NCBI GenBank assembly: GCA_963777565.1
Contig: CAVZQZ010000010.1
Span: forward strand, 62,001 to 126,000
Reading direction: 5' to 3'
DNA from: CALMEC01 sp963777565
GTDB taxonomy: Bacteria; Actinomycetota; Thermoleophilia; Miltoncostaeales; Miltoncostaeaceae
DNA length: 64,000 bases
Shown here: positions 41,246 through 49,841 of the stretch, in pieces
Layout of the letters: each line of letters begins with the position of its first letter
Position numbering within the stretch: the first letter of the stretch is position 1
Translations under genes and position numbers: made by a program
The notes under the pieces: generated by a model
Databases searched by the model: none
Seen by the model: only the letters and a program-made list of their open reading frames with translations
Told to the model about the DNA's origin: nothing

Positions 41246-41888
41246 CCGCCTCGGGCCATTCGGCCACGGGAGCCTGGGCGACAGGCTGCGGAGCGACCGC
41301 GACCGACGGTGGCGCGGCGTCGCCGGCGGCAACGGCGGCGAGCACCTGCGTGCGCCAGACCTCGACGAACTCGGGCGAGTCGGGATCGACGCCCAGAGCG
41401 CGAGCTGCACCGGGATGCGAGAGCGGGAACCAGCACATGGCCAGCGCGGTGAGTGCGACGCGATCGGCCTGCGGGCCGATTCCCGCGAAGGCCGTCCGCA
41501 GGGCCTCCGCATGCGGCTCGCCCTCGACGACGCCGGCCTCGCGGTCGAGGAGCCGCACCAGCGAGCGGCGGGAGGTGAGCAGCCCGAGGAAGGCATCGAC
41601 GGTATCGGCGACCACGGCCGGTCCGGATCGCGCCCCTGCCGCGTCGCGAACGCGGAGCGTCTCCGCGAGCATGCGCAGCGTCGTCGCGGCGCGCTCGACC
41701 ACGAGGCGGTAGAGCGCCTCCTTCGTCCCGAAGAAGTACCCGGGCGTGCCACGGGAGACGCCCGCGTCCGCGCCGATCTGGGCGAGCGTGACGGCCTCGA
41801 AGCCATGCTCGGCAAACAGGGCCTCCGCGGCATCGAGGATGGCGGCGCGCGACCGCGCCGCGTCGCGTTGCCTCGGCTGTTCCGCCAT
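41205..41888 (-). CDS. TetR-family regulator with poly-lysine tail
   Basis: A 227-aa regulator. The N-terminal helix-turn-helix is standard (RAAILDAAEALFAEHGFEAVTLAQIGADAGVSRGTPGYFFGTKEAL region). The ligand domain follows to about 205, then a tail of about ten consecutive lysines ending KRDQ, which could bind nucleic acid or acidic partners. The ATG is preceded by TTGGAGG and a palindrome over the -10. The final 41 bases overlap moeA tail to tail. Target genes unknown; autoregulation is likely. Confidence 0.85.
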   Translation of the reverse strand: MAEQPRQRDAARSRAAILDAAEALFAEHGFEAVTLAQIGADAGVSRGTPGYFFGTKEALYRLVVERAATTLRMLAETLRVRDAAGARSGPAVVADTVDAFLGLLTSRRSLVRLLDREAGVVEGEPHAEALRTAFAGIGPQADRVALTALAMCWFPLSHPGAARALGVDPDSPEFVEVWRTQVLAAVAAGDAAPPSVAVAPQPVAQAPVAEWPEAVKKKKKKKKKRDQ

Positions 41889-41907
41889 GCGCAGATCCTC
41901 CAACTCG

Positions 41908-41923
41908 CTTGCCCTTGGACAAG
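41908..41923. promoter_or_regulatory. Probable TetR operator
   Basis: CTTGCCCTTGGACAAG: 7-bp arms with one mismatch each side of a 2-base centre. It overlaps the minus-strand TAACTT -10 box (41921-41926) of the TetR gene, a position fitting autorepression. Confidence 0.5.
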
Positions 41924-43630
41924 TTAGCGTCGAACGCGGACGGCACGCGGAGATCGGCCCGCGACGAGGCCCTTCCTCGCGCGAAACGCGACCAGCGCGC
42001 TGAGGGAAACCACGCACACCCCGACCATCACGCCCAGCACGGGCCCCACCAGGCCGCGAGCGCCGCTCACGGCCGTCTCACAGAGGTACCAGACCGCGAA
42101 GAACGGGTTGCGATCGATGTCGCTGGCCGTCAAGAGCACGATCGCGACCGGGACCGCGAGGGCCAGCACCGCCAGCGCGCCGATCTGCCACCGCCGTGGC
42201 GCGACGGTGGCCGTGAGCGCCGCGTAGGCGGCGGGCAGGATCAGCACCAGCGAGAACGGCGCGACCCACCACGCGATCAGGGTCAGGAGAGCCAGCCAGA
42301 TGAGCGCGCCGGCCGCCTCGGCCGATGCGTTGGCGCCGGTCGCGACGACACGCGGTCGGATCCAGAGCCACGCCACCACCGAAACGAGGGCGAGCAGGAC
42401 GATGCCGAGGAGGGCCTGCCCGTCGAGCGCGAGGTCGGCGATCTTCGGCGGGCGGCCGATGTCCGGCCCTCGGAAGATTCCCCACATGCTGAGCAGATGC
42501 GCCAGGAACAGCACGCCGAGCGGAACCACGAAGCGCCACGCGACGGCACGCAGGCCGGCCGAGACACGGATGCGGCCGCGGCGTACCCGCGCGGCGGCGT
42601 CGAGGGCCATGACGAGGAGCGGCAACGTCAGGAGAAGCAGCGCCAGACGGCCGACGGCGGGACGCAGGATCTTCCCCGCGTAGCCGAGCGCCGCGTCGGG
42701 AGCGTTGGCCCGTTCACGCGCGTCGAGCAGGTTGACGAGCCACAGCGCCGCGGTGCCCGCACCATCGACGCGCTCGCGCGTAATCGTGACCGGCCCCGAG
42801 GGAAGAGTCGACTCGTCGCGGTCGGCGAGGGTGACCGCCGGCACGCCGAGGTCAATCGCTGCCCGCTGCTCGCCGCGCGTCTCGGGGACGGCCAAGCGCA
42901 ACAGCTGATTCCTCATCGACGGCACGCCCGTCGGCTCATAGCCGGCGTTTCGCACCGCCTGCTCCGCGAGCTGGCGAATCGACAAGGCCTGACGACCGGC
43001 CCCCATCGACCAGAGGTGGATGACGCGGCCGTCGCCCTCGCCGGGGGCGTCGAGCACGATCACCCCGGCGATCCGGCTGCGGTCCACCGACCGCAGGTAC
43101 CAGCGCGTCCCGGCGTTGCCGATCGTCCCCCCGTCGACCGAGAGGAAGATGAGCGTGTGGCGATACGAGGAGCGGATCGCCGTCCGGGCCAGCTCCACGA
43201 GGATCGCGCTGCTCGTCGTCCCCGCCGACACCCCGGCCGGGGCGTCGCGTGGCGCGACGATCACGATGTTCCGTGCGGAGGTCGTCGGCGCGCTCGCCGG
43301 AAGCGTGAAGAAGACGTTCTTGAGCGGGGTTGTCTCGCCGCCGGCGCGAGCGACCATCGACTGTGTTGCGACCCGCTTCCCGCCGTCCGGCAGAACCCTG
43401 AACTCCCGCTCGATCCAGCTCGCCGCCGCATCGGCTCCCGGAGAGCCGGGGGTGCGCTCGGGGGCGACGCCGGCGAGCTCGTTCGCGGCGTCGGTCGCCT
43501 CCGAGGAGTTGAACGTGGCTACCTGATCGGTGCGGATCGGCTCCTCCGGCGGCTCGAGCGTCAGGAACGCGACGAGGAGCGCGACCACCGCGACGAGCCA
43601 CGCCTGGAAGTAGAGCCGTCGGTTGATCAT
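41924..43630 (-). CDS. Membrane protein with degenerate M28-like peptidase domain
   Basis: A 568-aa protein: one N-terminal helix (about 8-25), an extracytoplasmic M28/aminopeptidase-like domain (about 40-320), then about seven helices. The scaffold (NELAGVAPERTPGSPGADAAASWI; NVFFTLP; LIFLSVDGGTIGNAGTRWYL) is M28-like, but the metal site is broken: the usual A-H-x-D reads APRD (127-129), and the following GxxDNxSG region reads SAGTTSSA. It is therefore predicted inactive as a zinc peptidase and may be a sensor or scaffold. It ends within the TetR promoter. Confidence 0.7.
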   Translation of the reverse strand: MINRRLYFQAWLVAVVALLVAFLTLEPPEEPIRTDQVATFNSSEATDAANELAGVAPERTPGSPGADAAASWIEREFRVLPDGGKRVATQSMVARAGGETTPLKNVFFTLPASAPTTSARNIVIVAPRDAPAGVSAGTTSSAILVELARTAIRSSYRHTLIFLSVDGGTIGNAGTRWYLRSVDRSRIAGVIVLDAPGEGDGRVIHLWSMGAGRQALSIRQLAEQAVRNAGYEPTGVPSMRNQLLRLAVPETRGEQRAAIDLGVPAVTLADRDESTLPSGPVTITRERVDGAGTAALWLVNLLDARERANAPDAALGYAGKILRPAVGRLALLLLTLPLLVMALDAAARVRRGRIRVSAGLRAVAWRFVVPLGVLFLAHLLSMWGIFRGPDIGRPPKIADLALDGQALLGIVLLALVSVVAWLWIRPRVVATGANASAEAAGALIWLALLTLIAWWVAPFSLVLILPAAYAALTATVAPRRWQIGALAVLALAVPVAIVLLTASDIDRNPFFAVWYLCETAVSGARGLVGPVLGVMVGVCVVSLSALVAFRARKGLVAGRSPRAVRVRR

Positions 43631-43776
43631 CAGCAGGGCCCGCGCACCGCGGGTCGGTGGTTCGTATCACACGGAATCCGAGAAGTCGCGGCGTCGCGAG
43701 CGTGCGGACCGCGCCGCGCTGCGCCGCCGACAGCCGGTCGCGCAACCGGCGAACGGTCCCTGGCCGACCGGTCGAC

Positions 43777-43782
43777 TAGTCT
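43777..43782 (+). promoter_or_regulatory. -10 box of otsA
   Basis: TAGTCT; start expected near 43789, leader of about 24 bases before ATG 43813. Confidence 0.4.
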
Positions 43783-43812
43783 CGACGTCGTAGCCCCCCG
43801 ACGATCGGCGCC

Positions 43813-45297
43813 ATGGACACCAGCCTCATACTCGTCTCGAATCGCGGGCCAGCGACGTTCGAACGGCGCGGCCGGCGGCCGCGGACCATGCGGCGCGGCG
43901 ACGGAGGCCTCGTAAGCGCGCTCTCCGGACTGATCGAGCACACCCCGGCCGTCTGGGTGTCGGCGGCAATCAGTCCCGAGGACGCCGCGGTGGCCGAGGA
44001 GGCCGGCGGGGGCGCATTCCCGCTCGAGGGAGTCGGTGTCAGGACACGCGGGCGGTTCGTGGTGCTCGATCCCGAGACCTACCACGCGTACTACAACGTC
44101 GTCGCGAACCCGATGCTGTGGTTCATCCAGCACTACCTCTGGGACCTCTCGAACGCGCCGGATGTCCGCCGCGAGGAGCTGGACGCGTGGGAGTTCGGCT
44201 ATGTGGCCGCGAACCACGCGTTCGCGGACACCGTCCTCGCGGAGCTGCGGGAGCACCCGAACTCGGTGGTGATGCTCCACGACTACCACCTCTACGTCGC
44301 CCCCAGCGTGATCCGCGCGGCCCGCCCCGAGACGTTCCTGCATTTCTTCGTGCACATCCCGTGGCCTCAGCCCGACGCGTGGCGGATCCTGCCGCCACAC
44401 ATCCGGGAGACCATCGTCCGCGGCCTCCTCGCGAACGACATCGTCGCGTTCCACACCCGCCGGTACGCGCGGAACTTCCTGCTCACCTGCGAGGAGCTGC
44501 TCGACATCACGGTCGACTACCGGCGCCGCATGGTCCGCTGGGACGGCCGCGAGGTCTGGGTGCGCTCGTACCCGATCTCGATCAACGCCCCCCTGTTCAC
44601 GCAGATGGCGCGGGGTCCGGAGGTTGCCGTGGAGGAGGAGAGCGTGCTCCGCCGCCGGCGGAAGTACCTCGTCTGCCGAATCGACCGGACGGACCTCTCG
44701 AAGAACATCCTCCGTGGCTTCAAGGCCTTCGACCGCTTCCTGGACCAGCATCCGGAGTTCGCCGAGGACATTACCTTCCTCGCGATGCTGCAGCCGTCCC
44801 GGCAGGACGTCGACGAGTACGTGGAGTACATCCAGAAGATCCGCGACCTGGTGAGCCACATCAACACCAAGCATGGCAACACCGACTGGATGCCGATCGA
44901 CCTGCGGTTCGAAAGCAACCTGCCGCGGGCAATCGCCATGTACAAGCACTACGACGCCCTGATGGTCAACCCGGTCTTCGACGGGATGAACCTGGTGGCG
45001 AAGGAGGCCCCGATCGTCAACGAGCGCAACGGCGTGCTCATCCTGTCGGAGAACACGGGCGCGCACGAAGAGGTGGGCTCGTTCGCGCTCGGGGTCAACC
45101 CCTTCGACATCGAGGCCCAAGCCGCCGCGCTCTACGAGGCCCTGACGATGGACGCGGGGGAACGGGCGAGCCGGGCCGACCAGATGCGCAGGATCGTCAA
45201 CGAGAACGACGTCACCAAGTGGCTCGCGGCCCAGCAGGTCGACATCGAGCGGAAGCTCGAGCGCTCCCGAGAGGTTCGGGCGAGGGGGCCGCGGTGA
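43813..45297 (+). CDS. otsA: Trehalose-6-phosphate synthase (GT20)
   Basis: A 494-aa GT20 enzyme joining glucose from a nucleotide donor to glucose-6-phosphate. LVSNRGP, VMLHDYHLYVAPSVIR, FFVHIPWPQPDAWRILP, DRTDLSKNILRGFKAFDRFL and VNPVFDGMNLVAKEAPIVN are the active-site stretches. Related glucosylglycerol-phosphate synthases share these, but the DGMNLVAKE donor site is standard for OtsA. No otsB phosphatase is adjacent; the HAD proteins at 942 and 26956 are not obvious substitutes. It overlaps moaC by GTGA, an unexpected pairing. Confidence 0.85.
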   Translation: MDTSLILVSNRGPATFERRGRRPRTMRRGDGGLVSALSGLIEHTPAVWVSAAISPEDAAVAEEAGGGAFPLEGVGVRTRGRFVVLDPETYHAYYNVVANPMLWFIQHYLWDLSNAPDVRREELDAWEFGYVAANHAFADTVLAELREHPNSVVMLHDYHLYVAPSVIRAARPETFLHFFVHIPWPQPDAWRILPPHIRETIVRGLLANDIVAFHTRRYARNFLLTCEELLDITVDYRRRMVRWDGREVWVRSYPISINAPLFTQMARGPEVAVEEESVLRRRRKYLVCRIDRTDLSKNILRGFKAFDRFLDQHPEFAEDITFLAMLQPSRQDVDEYVEYIQKIRDLVSHINTKHGNTDWMPIDLRFESNLPRAIAMYKHYDALMVNPVFDGMNLVAKEAPIVNERNGVLILSENTGAHEEVGSFALGVNPFDIEAQAAALYEALTMDAGERASRADQMRRIVNENDVTKWLAAQQVDIERKLERSREVRARGPR

Positions 45298-45770
45298 GCG
45301 ACCTCGCCGACCGCTCGCACCTCGACGAGCACGGCCACGCACGCATGGTCGGCGTGGGCCACAAGCCGCCGCAACGCCGGGTCGCCCGGGCCGAGGCTCG
45401 CGTACGCATGTCGCCCGTGGCGGCACGCTCGATCACCGACGGCTCGCTGCCGAAGGGCGACGCCGGGGCGGTCGCGCGGATCGCCGGGATCATGGGCGCC
45501 AAGCGGACAGCGGACCTGATCCCCCTGTGCCATCCCCTGCCTATCGAGCGCGCCGCGGTCGAGGTGGCGACCGATCCCGATGCGGGCCTCGTCACGATTC
45601 AGGCGACCGTCGAGACCTCCGCGAAGACGGGCGTCGAGATGGAGGCGCTCACGGCCGCCGCGGTCGCCGCCCTCGCAACGTACGACATGGTCAAGGGCGT
45701 CGACCGAGGGGTGACCATCGAGTCGATCCGACTGCTCGAGAAGACGAAACAGGATCTGCCATCGGACTGA
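45294..45770 (+). CDS. moaC: Cyclic pyranopterin monophosphate synthase
   Basis: A 158-aa MoaC, second step of molybdenum cofactor synthesis. LIPLCHPLPI, MEALTAAAVAALATYDMVKGVDRG and the N-terminal ARMVGVGHKPPQRR are visible. The usual MVDVS/K N-motif is slightly altered (MVGVGHK), and KAVD is KGVD. GTG start overlaps the otsA stop, and its own stop overlaps the mogA start. Confidence 0.9.
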   Translation: MSDLADRSHLDEHGHARMVGVGHKPPQRRVARAEARVRMSPVAARSITDGSLPKGDAGAVARIAGIMGAKRTADLIPLCHPLPIERAAVEVATDPDAGLVTIQATVETSAKTGVEMEALTAAAVAALATYDMVKGVDRGVTIESIRLLEKTKQDLPSD

Positions 45771-46252
45771 GGGTCGCCATCGTCACCGTCTCCACACGTG
45801 CCGCCGGCGGCGTCTACGAGGATCGTTCGGGTGAGGTCCTGGCGGACGAGATCGCCGCCGCCGGGCACGACGTGATGCGCCGCGAAGTGGTCCCGGACGG
45901 GGTGGAGGCCCTCACGTCCCTGTTACGCGACATCGCGGACGCCGGCGACGTCGACGTGATCGTCACCAGCGGGGGCACCGGCCTCTCGCCGACCGATCGC
46001 ACGCCTGAGGCCACCGTGGCCGCGTGCGATCGCCTCGCGCCCGGGATCGCCGAGGCCATCCGGGCCGCCTCCGTCGCCACGACCCCGCACGCGATGCTGT
46101 CGCGGGGCGCCGCGGGCGCGCGTGGCCGCACCCTCATCGTCAACCTGCCGGGATCGCCGGGTGGCGCCCGCGACGGCTGGGCCACCATCGCGCCGGTCGT
46201 CGAGCACGCCGCGTCCCAGCTCGGCGGGGGGGATCACCCGCGCCCCGTCTAA
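45767..46252 (+). CDS. mogA: MogA/MoaB-type molybdopterin adenylyltransferase
   Basis: A 161-aa protein activating molybdopterin with AMP before molybdate insertion by MoeA. Motifs: VAIVTVSTRAAGG, VIVTSGGTGLSPTDRTPEA and LPGSPGGARDGW. No ATG, GTG or TTG exists at the expected N-terminus; CTG at 45767 overlaps the moaC stop (CTGA) in the same way that GTG and ATG do at other junctions and is the best candidate. MoaB is the alternative name. Confidence 0.85.
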   Translation: MRVAIVTVSTRAAGGVYEDRSGEVLADEIAAAGHDVMRREVVPDGVEALTSLLRDIADAGDVDVIVTSGGTGLSPTDRTPEATVAACDRLAPGIAEAIRAASVATTPHAMLSRGAAGARGRTLIVNLPGSPGGARDGWATIAPVVEHAASQLGGGDHPRPV

Positions 46253-46302
46253 AGGACGTCTCACGAACGGCCGAAGCACACCTCTGCCCCGCCCCGCACG
46301 GC

Positions 46303-46322
46303 ACCGCACCACACCGCACCAC
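46303..46322. repeat. Two tandem copies of ACCGCACCAC
   Basis: A 10-base tandem repeat, followed by a third partial copy (ACCGAAC), in the 91-base gap before the lipoprotein gene. Function unknown; GAGGAG follows as ribosome site. Confidence 0.4.
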
Positions 46323-46343
46323 ACCGAACGAGGAGTTCACACG

Positions 46344-47312
46344 ATGCACCGCCGCATGGCCTTCCTGCTGACCCCATTCCTCCTGCTCAGCTTGATCGGC
46401 GCTGGATGTGGCGGCGGTGACAGCACCAACACCACCGCCGCGTCGACCATCGCGACCGCGTCGTCCGGATCCAGCGGCGATGTCGCGACGATCCTGGCGT
46501 CGATCAAACCCGTCGCCCAGCAGGGTCCCCAGAAGATCACCCTGAACCTCGCAGTCAAGCTCGACGGAACGCTCAAAGACCCGACCGTCGGAGCGCTCCT
46601 CGGGAACGGGCCGATCGCCCTCAACCTGAGCGGGCCGGTCGACGCGACCGGCAAGGCGGCCGACCTCGCCTTCGACGTCAAGGCCGGCAAGATCAACCTC
46701 GCCGGCGGCCTGCGGCTCGCGGGCGACAAGGCGTACCTCCAGCTCGCCGACAAGTGGTACGAGCTGCCCGCGGACTCGTTCACGACCACCACGAGCGGCT
46801 CCACGGGCCGCGTCGACGTCGCCAAGGCGCTCGAGGCGCTCGGCGACCCGAGCGCATTCATCAAGAACGGCACCGTCGTCGGCTCAGAGGTGATCGACGG
46901 CATCGACACCGACCACATCGCCGGCGACGTCGATACCGCGGAGCTGGTCAAGGCCATCGCCCGCGTCGCCGCGACCGTCGACACGAGCTCCAGCCCGATC
47001 GACGCGACGCAGATCACGGATGCGACCGCGAAGCTCGAGCAGTTCGTCAAGAACGCGAAGGTCGAGCTCTGGGTCGGCAAGGACGACAAGCAGGTGCACC
47101 GCTTCAAGGTGAACCTGGACGCGATCCTCGATGAGCAGACGAAGGCGTCGAGCGGTCTGAACGGCGTCAACCTCGATGTCGCCCTGACCTCGACGCCGAC
47201 GGACTCGCCGAACGTCGAGACGCCGTCCGGAGCGCTGCCGGCGTCGCAGCTGCAGACGGACCTCGGCCCGATCATCCTGGCCGGGCTCGGCGGGGCGAGC
47301 ACCACCCCGTAG
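46344..47312 (+). CDS. LppX/LprG-like lipoprotein
   Basis: A 322-aa exported lipoprotein. Signal peptide 1-22 ends LIGAGC (lipidated cysteine), followed by Gly and a Thr/Ser linker. The mature fold looks like LppX_LprAFG: repeated beta-rich segments (ITLNLAVKLDGTLKDP, KAADLAFDVKAGKINLAGGLRLAGDKAYLQLADKWYELP in outline) with WYELP and the GSEVIDGIDTDHIAGDV stretch. Mycobacterial homologues carry acylated glycolipids or triacylglycerol across the periplasm. Not clearly linked to its neighbours. Confidence 0.75.
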   Translation: MHRRMAFLLTPFLLLSLIGAGCGGGDSTNTTAASTIATASSGSSGDVATILASIKPVAQQGPQKITLNLAVKLDGTLKDPTVGALLGNGPIALNLSGPVDATGKAADLAFDVKAGKINLAGGLRLAGDKAYLQLADKWYELPADSFTTTTSGSTGRVDVAKALEALGDPSAFIKNGTVVGSEVIDGIDTDHIAGDVDTAELVKAIARVAATVDTSSSPIDATQITDATAKLEQFVKNAKVELWVGKDDKQVHRFKVNLDAILDEQTKASSGLNGVNLDVALTSTPTDSPNVETPSGALPASQLQTDLGPIILAGLGGASTTP

Positions 47313-47324
47313 CCACCTGTGGCG

Positions 47325-47352
47325 GACGTGGGCGGCGAGGGCCGCCCACGTC
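47325..47352 (+). terminator. Hairpin terminator after the lipoprotein gene
   Basis: GACGTGGGCGGC (47325-47336) and GCCGCCCACGTC (47341-47352) form a perfect 12-bp stem with loop GAGG, 12 bases after the stop. No T tract. Confidence 0.65.
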
Positions 47353-47413
47353 GCGCCGCGCAGACGCCGACCGGCCATCACCCTCCGGGTTGGCCCGTGG
47401 AGAACGACTCGGT

Positions 47414-47419
47414 TACCCT
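47414..47419 (+). promoter_or_regulatory. -10 box of the second LLM oxidoreductase
   Basis: TACCCT, 8 bases before ATG 47428. An in-frame TTG at 47419 overlaps the box and is rejected. Confidence 0.5.
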
Positions 47420-47427
47420 TGCCCGCG

Positions 47428-48570
47428 ATGGCGGCCGGCACACGCATCGAGCTTTCCGCCATGGGCGCGGTGCGCCCCCCCGCGGCGACCGCGATCGCCG
47501 CAGCGCGCCGCCGCGAAGAGCAGGGGTTCGACGCCGTGTGGTGGGCCGACCACTTCCTGCACTGGTTCCCGCTGTCGATCTGGACGCCCGACCTCGTGCC
47601 GCAGGCCGCCGCCCAGGCGAGCCCGCACGTCTGGTTCGACCCGTTCCCGGTGATCGCGGCCGCGGCGGCGGCCACCACCGACGTGCGGCTCGGCGTCGGG
47701 GTCACCGACCTCGTGCGGCGCCATCCGGCCGTCGTCGCGCAGACCGCCTTGACCCTCGACCACCTCACCGGGGGGCGCTTCATCCTCGGGGTCGGGTCGG
47801 GCGAGCAGCTCAACCTCGACCCGATCGGGCTGGGCAACGCGCGGCCGCTGGGACGGCTCGCCGAGGGCCTGCGGGTCATCCGCGCGCTGTTCGACACCCC
47901 GGATCCCATCGACTTCGACGGCGAGTTCTTCACGTTGCGCGACATGGCGCTCGGCCTCCGCCCGCTCGGGGATCGCCCGCCGCCGATCTGGGTTGCCGCG
48001 CATCGCCCGCGCGGACTCGATCTGGTCGGCTCCACCGCCGACGGCTGGCTCCCGCTCGCCACCGATCCGGCGGCCTACGCCGCCATGCTCGCCCAGGTGC
48101 GCGACGCGTCGGCACGTGCCGGACGAGGGCGCGATGCCGTGACACCGGCGGTCTACGCCCGTGTCGTGCTCGCCGAACGGACCGAAGACGCGGCCGCCAT
48201 CGTCGATGGGTCGCTCCTGATGCGGTTCATCGCGCTCACACGCCCGGCGGAGGCCTTTGCCGCGCGAGGGGTCGAGCACCCGCTCGGTGAGCACGCGTTC
48301 GGGCTGACCAGCTTCCTGCCGACGCGCTACGACCGGGCCGAGGCGCTTGCCCTCGCCGACCGCGTCCCCGTCGAGGTGGTGCGCGATACAGTGCTCCTCG
48401 GCACACCGGACGACGTCGCGGACTCGGTCGGCGCCTTCGTGGCGGCGGGAGCCCGGCACGTGCAGCTCACGAACATGACGCCGCTGGCAGCGCCCGAGCG
48501 CGCCGCCGCCAGCGAGGAACTGCTCGGCGAACTGGTCGCCAACCTGCAGAAGGGAGTCACCGCTTGCTGA
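47428..48570 (+). CDS. LLM-class F420-dependent oxidoreductase
   Basis: A 380-aa luciferase-like monooxygenase family protein. Marks: EEQGFDAVWWADHFLHWFP, RLGVGVTDLVRRHPAVVAQTALTLDHLTGGRFILGVGSGEQLNLDPIGL (in outline) and PIWVAAHRPRGLDLVGSTADGWLPL. It resembles F420-dependent reductases of the phthiodiolone ketoreductase/glucose-6-phosphate dehydrogenase branch. Only distantly related to the LLM protein at 20586. Substrate unknown. Confidence 0.82.
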   Translation: MAAGTRIELSAMGAVRPPAATAIAAARRREEQGFDAVWWADHFLHWFPLSIWTPDLVPQAAAQASPHVWFDPFPVIAAAAAATTDVRLGVGVTDLVRRHPAVVAQTALTLDHLTGGRFILGVGSGEQLNLDPIGLGNARPLGRLAEGLRVIRALFDTPDPIDFDGEFFTLRDMALGLRPLGDRPPPIWVAAHRPRGLDLVGSTADGWLPLATDPAAYAAMLAQVRDASARAGRGRDAVTPAVYARVVLAERTEDAAAIVDGSLLMRFIALTRPAEAFAARGVEHPLGEHAFGLTSFLPTRYDRAEALALADRVPVEVVRDTVLLGTPDDVADSVGAFVAAGARHVQLTNMTPLAAPERAAASEELLGELVANLQKGVTAC

Positions 48571-48585
48571 GTACACGCGGCCGGA

Positions 48586-48672
48586 GGTTCGGCGATGAGG
48601 CGCCGAGCGAAAACCGAACGAGGCAAGGACGCAGCGTCCCCTGCATATCGCACATTCGGGGGACCGGGGACG
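48586..48672 (+). promoter_or_regulatory. Possible structured leader before the polysaccharide operon
   Basis: The 173-base gap 48571-48743 holds mutually exclusive stems. TCGGCG (48589-48594)/CGCCGA (48601-48606) competes with GTTCGG (48587-48592)/CCGAAC (48614-48619); GGACG (48627-48631)/CGTCC (48635-48639) competes with CGTCCCC (48635-48641)/GGGGACG (48666-48672). Could be an attenuator or terminator of the LLM gene; no known riboswitch recognised. Confidence 0.3.
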
Positions 48673-48743
48673 CAGCCAGCGGACCGTTTGAAGCCGGCGA
48701 TTCGCGTCGATACCTCCGGCCGCGTGCACTCGGTGCCAGGCGC

Positions 48744-49841
48744 ATGCCCGCCATCGCCCTCGCGGGCCTCGTGGCGATCGCCGTCGCCGTCCCCGCGCTC
48801 GCCGCGCCGAGCGAGCGACGGGTCCGGGATTGGCCCCGCATGTCGATTGGATTCAGCGGGAACAACCTGGCGTACGCCGCGTCCACCGCCACCACGATCA
48901 CCCTCGGGGGGCGCTACACGATCCACCGGACCGACACGTACCGCCTCCCGCTTGCGGGGGCGCGATTCACCGGTGCCCGCATCGACGGGATGGTGCTTCG
49001 CACCAGCGCCGGACGCACCACCGCCGGGCCGATCTTCGGTGACGACACCGGCCGGTACGGCATCATGGCGACCGGGCAGGGCTTTCCCCCGCAGGTCGTC
49101 TTCTGCTGCCTCGCCGACAAACGCGACCTGCCGGTCGAGGCGGATGGACGGGTCGGCGGATCCCTCGCCGTCGCGGCGACCCTGGACGGGCCCCTTCTTC
49201 GCTACGTGCTCCGCGACCCGGGCGGCGGGTACCGCCTCGTGAGCTATACCGTCTCGGAGGCGCCGGGGCAGCCGTTCGCGCAGCGGATCGCCCGGCCGCT
49301 CGACGCCCAGCCGACCGGCAGCCTGATCGCGATGGCTCCCGGAACCATCGCCTGGGTGGACCGTCGCAACCCGGCGTCGGTGCGCGTCGCGACGACCCCG
49401 GGCGGGGAGTTTGACGCGTTCGGCGGATTGACGATCCCCCAGGCCGGGAGGGTGCTTCGCCTCCACGTGACCCGCAGGATGGTCGTGACCCTCGTCCGCC
49501 GCGGCTCCGTCTTCCAGCTCATCCGGTTCGACGGGCCCGCCTGGACGCCGACCGTGGTCTGGAGCGGCGCGAAGGCCCCTGCGCTCACCGCCGCCGGCGA
49601 CCGGACCGTCGCCCTCGTGAACGGCGGTGTCGTCCAGCAACAGGTTCCGGGTCGCGCCCGGCGGACCGTCCTACGCCTGCGTGGAGCCCCGGCGGCGATC
49701 GCGACTGACGGCCGCCGGATCGCGGTGCTCGAGCGGATCAGCGCGCGAAGCCGCGGACGCGTGGTCCGTCAGAGCGCCATGGTCGTGGTTCCCGTCGTGG
49801 GACCGCCGATCGCGTACACGACGGGGAGGCCGTTGCCGTGA
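48744..49841 (+). CDS. Exported protein of unknown function
   Basis: A 365-aa protein with a signal peptide (about 1-20, cleaved after PALA). The mature part is rich in beta segments and repeats of the form VRVATTPGGEF, VVTLVRRGSVFQLIRFDG, KAPALTAAGDRTVALVNGGVVQQ, which suggests a beta-propeller or similar fold. A CC pair (FCCLADKRDLP) is notable. No family recognised. The start is uncertain; no clear ribosome site. Stop overlaps the glycosidase-like gene start (GTGA). Confidence 0.6.
   Translation: MPAIALAGLVAIAVAVPALAAPSERRVRDWPRMSIGFSGNNLAYAASTATTITLGGRYTIHRTDTYRLPLAGARFTGARIDGMVLRTSAGRTTAGPIFGDDTGRYGIMATGQGFPPQVVFCCLADKRDLPVEADGRVGGSLAVAATLDGPLLRYVLRDPGGGYRLVSYTVSEAPGQPFAQRIARPLDAQPTGSLIAMAPGTIAWVDRRNPASVRVATTPGGEFDAFGGLTIPQAGRVLRLHVTRRMVVTLVRRGSVFQLIRFDGPAWTPTVVWSGAKAPALTAAGDRTVALVNGGVVQQQVPGRARRTVLRLRGAPAAIATDGRRIAVLERISARSRGRVVRQSAMVVVPVVGPPIAYTTGRPLP

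Noticed and set aside
46303..46330. ACCGCACCAC tandem repeats as a CRISPR or iteron array
   Set aside because: Only two full copies of 10 bases without spacers; no Rep or Cas gene nearby.
48586..48672. Cyclic di-GMP or cyclic di-AMP riboswitch in the leader at 48571-48743
   Set aside because: A GACGC and GC-rich stems are present, but the conserved core nucleotides of the GEMM and ydaO classes could not be found; kept only as an unclassified structured region.
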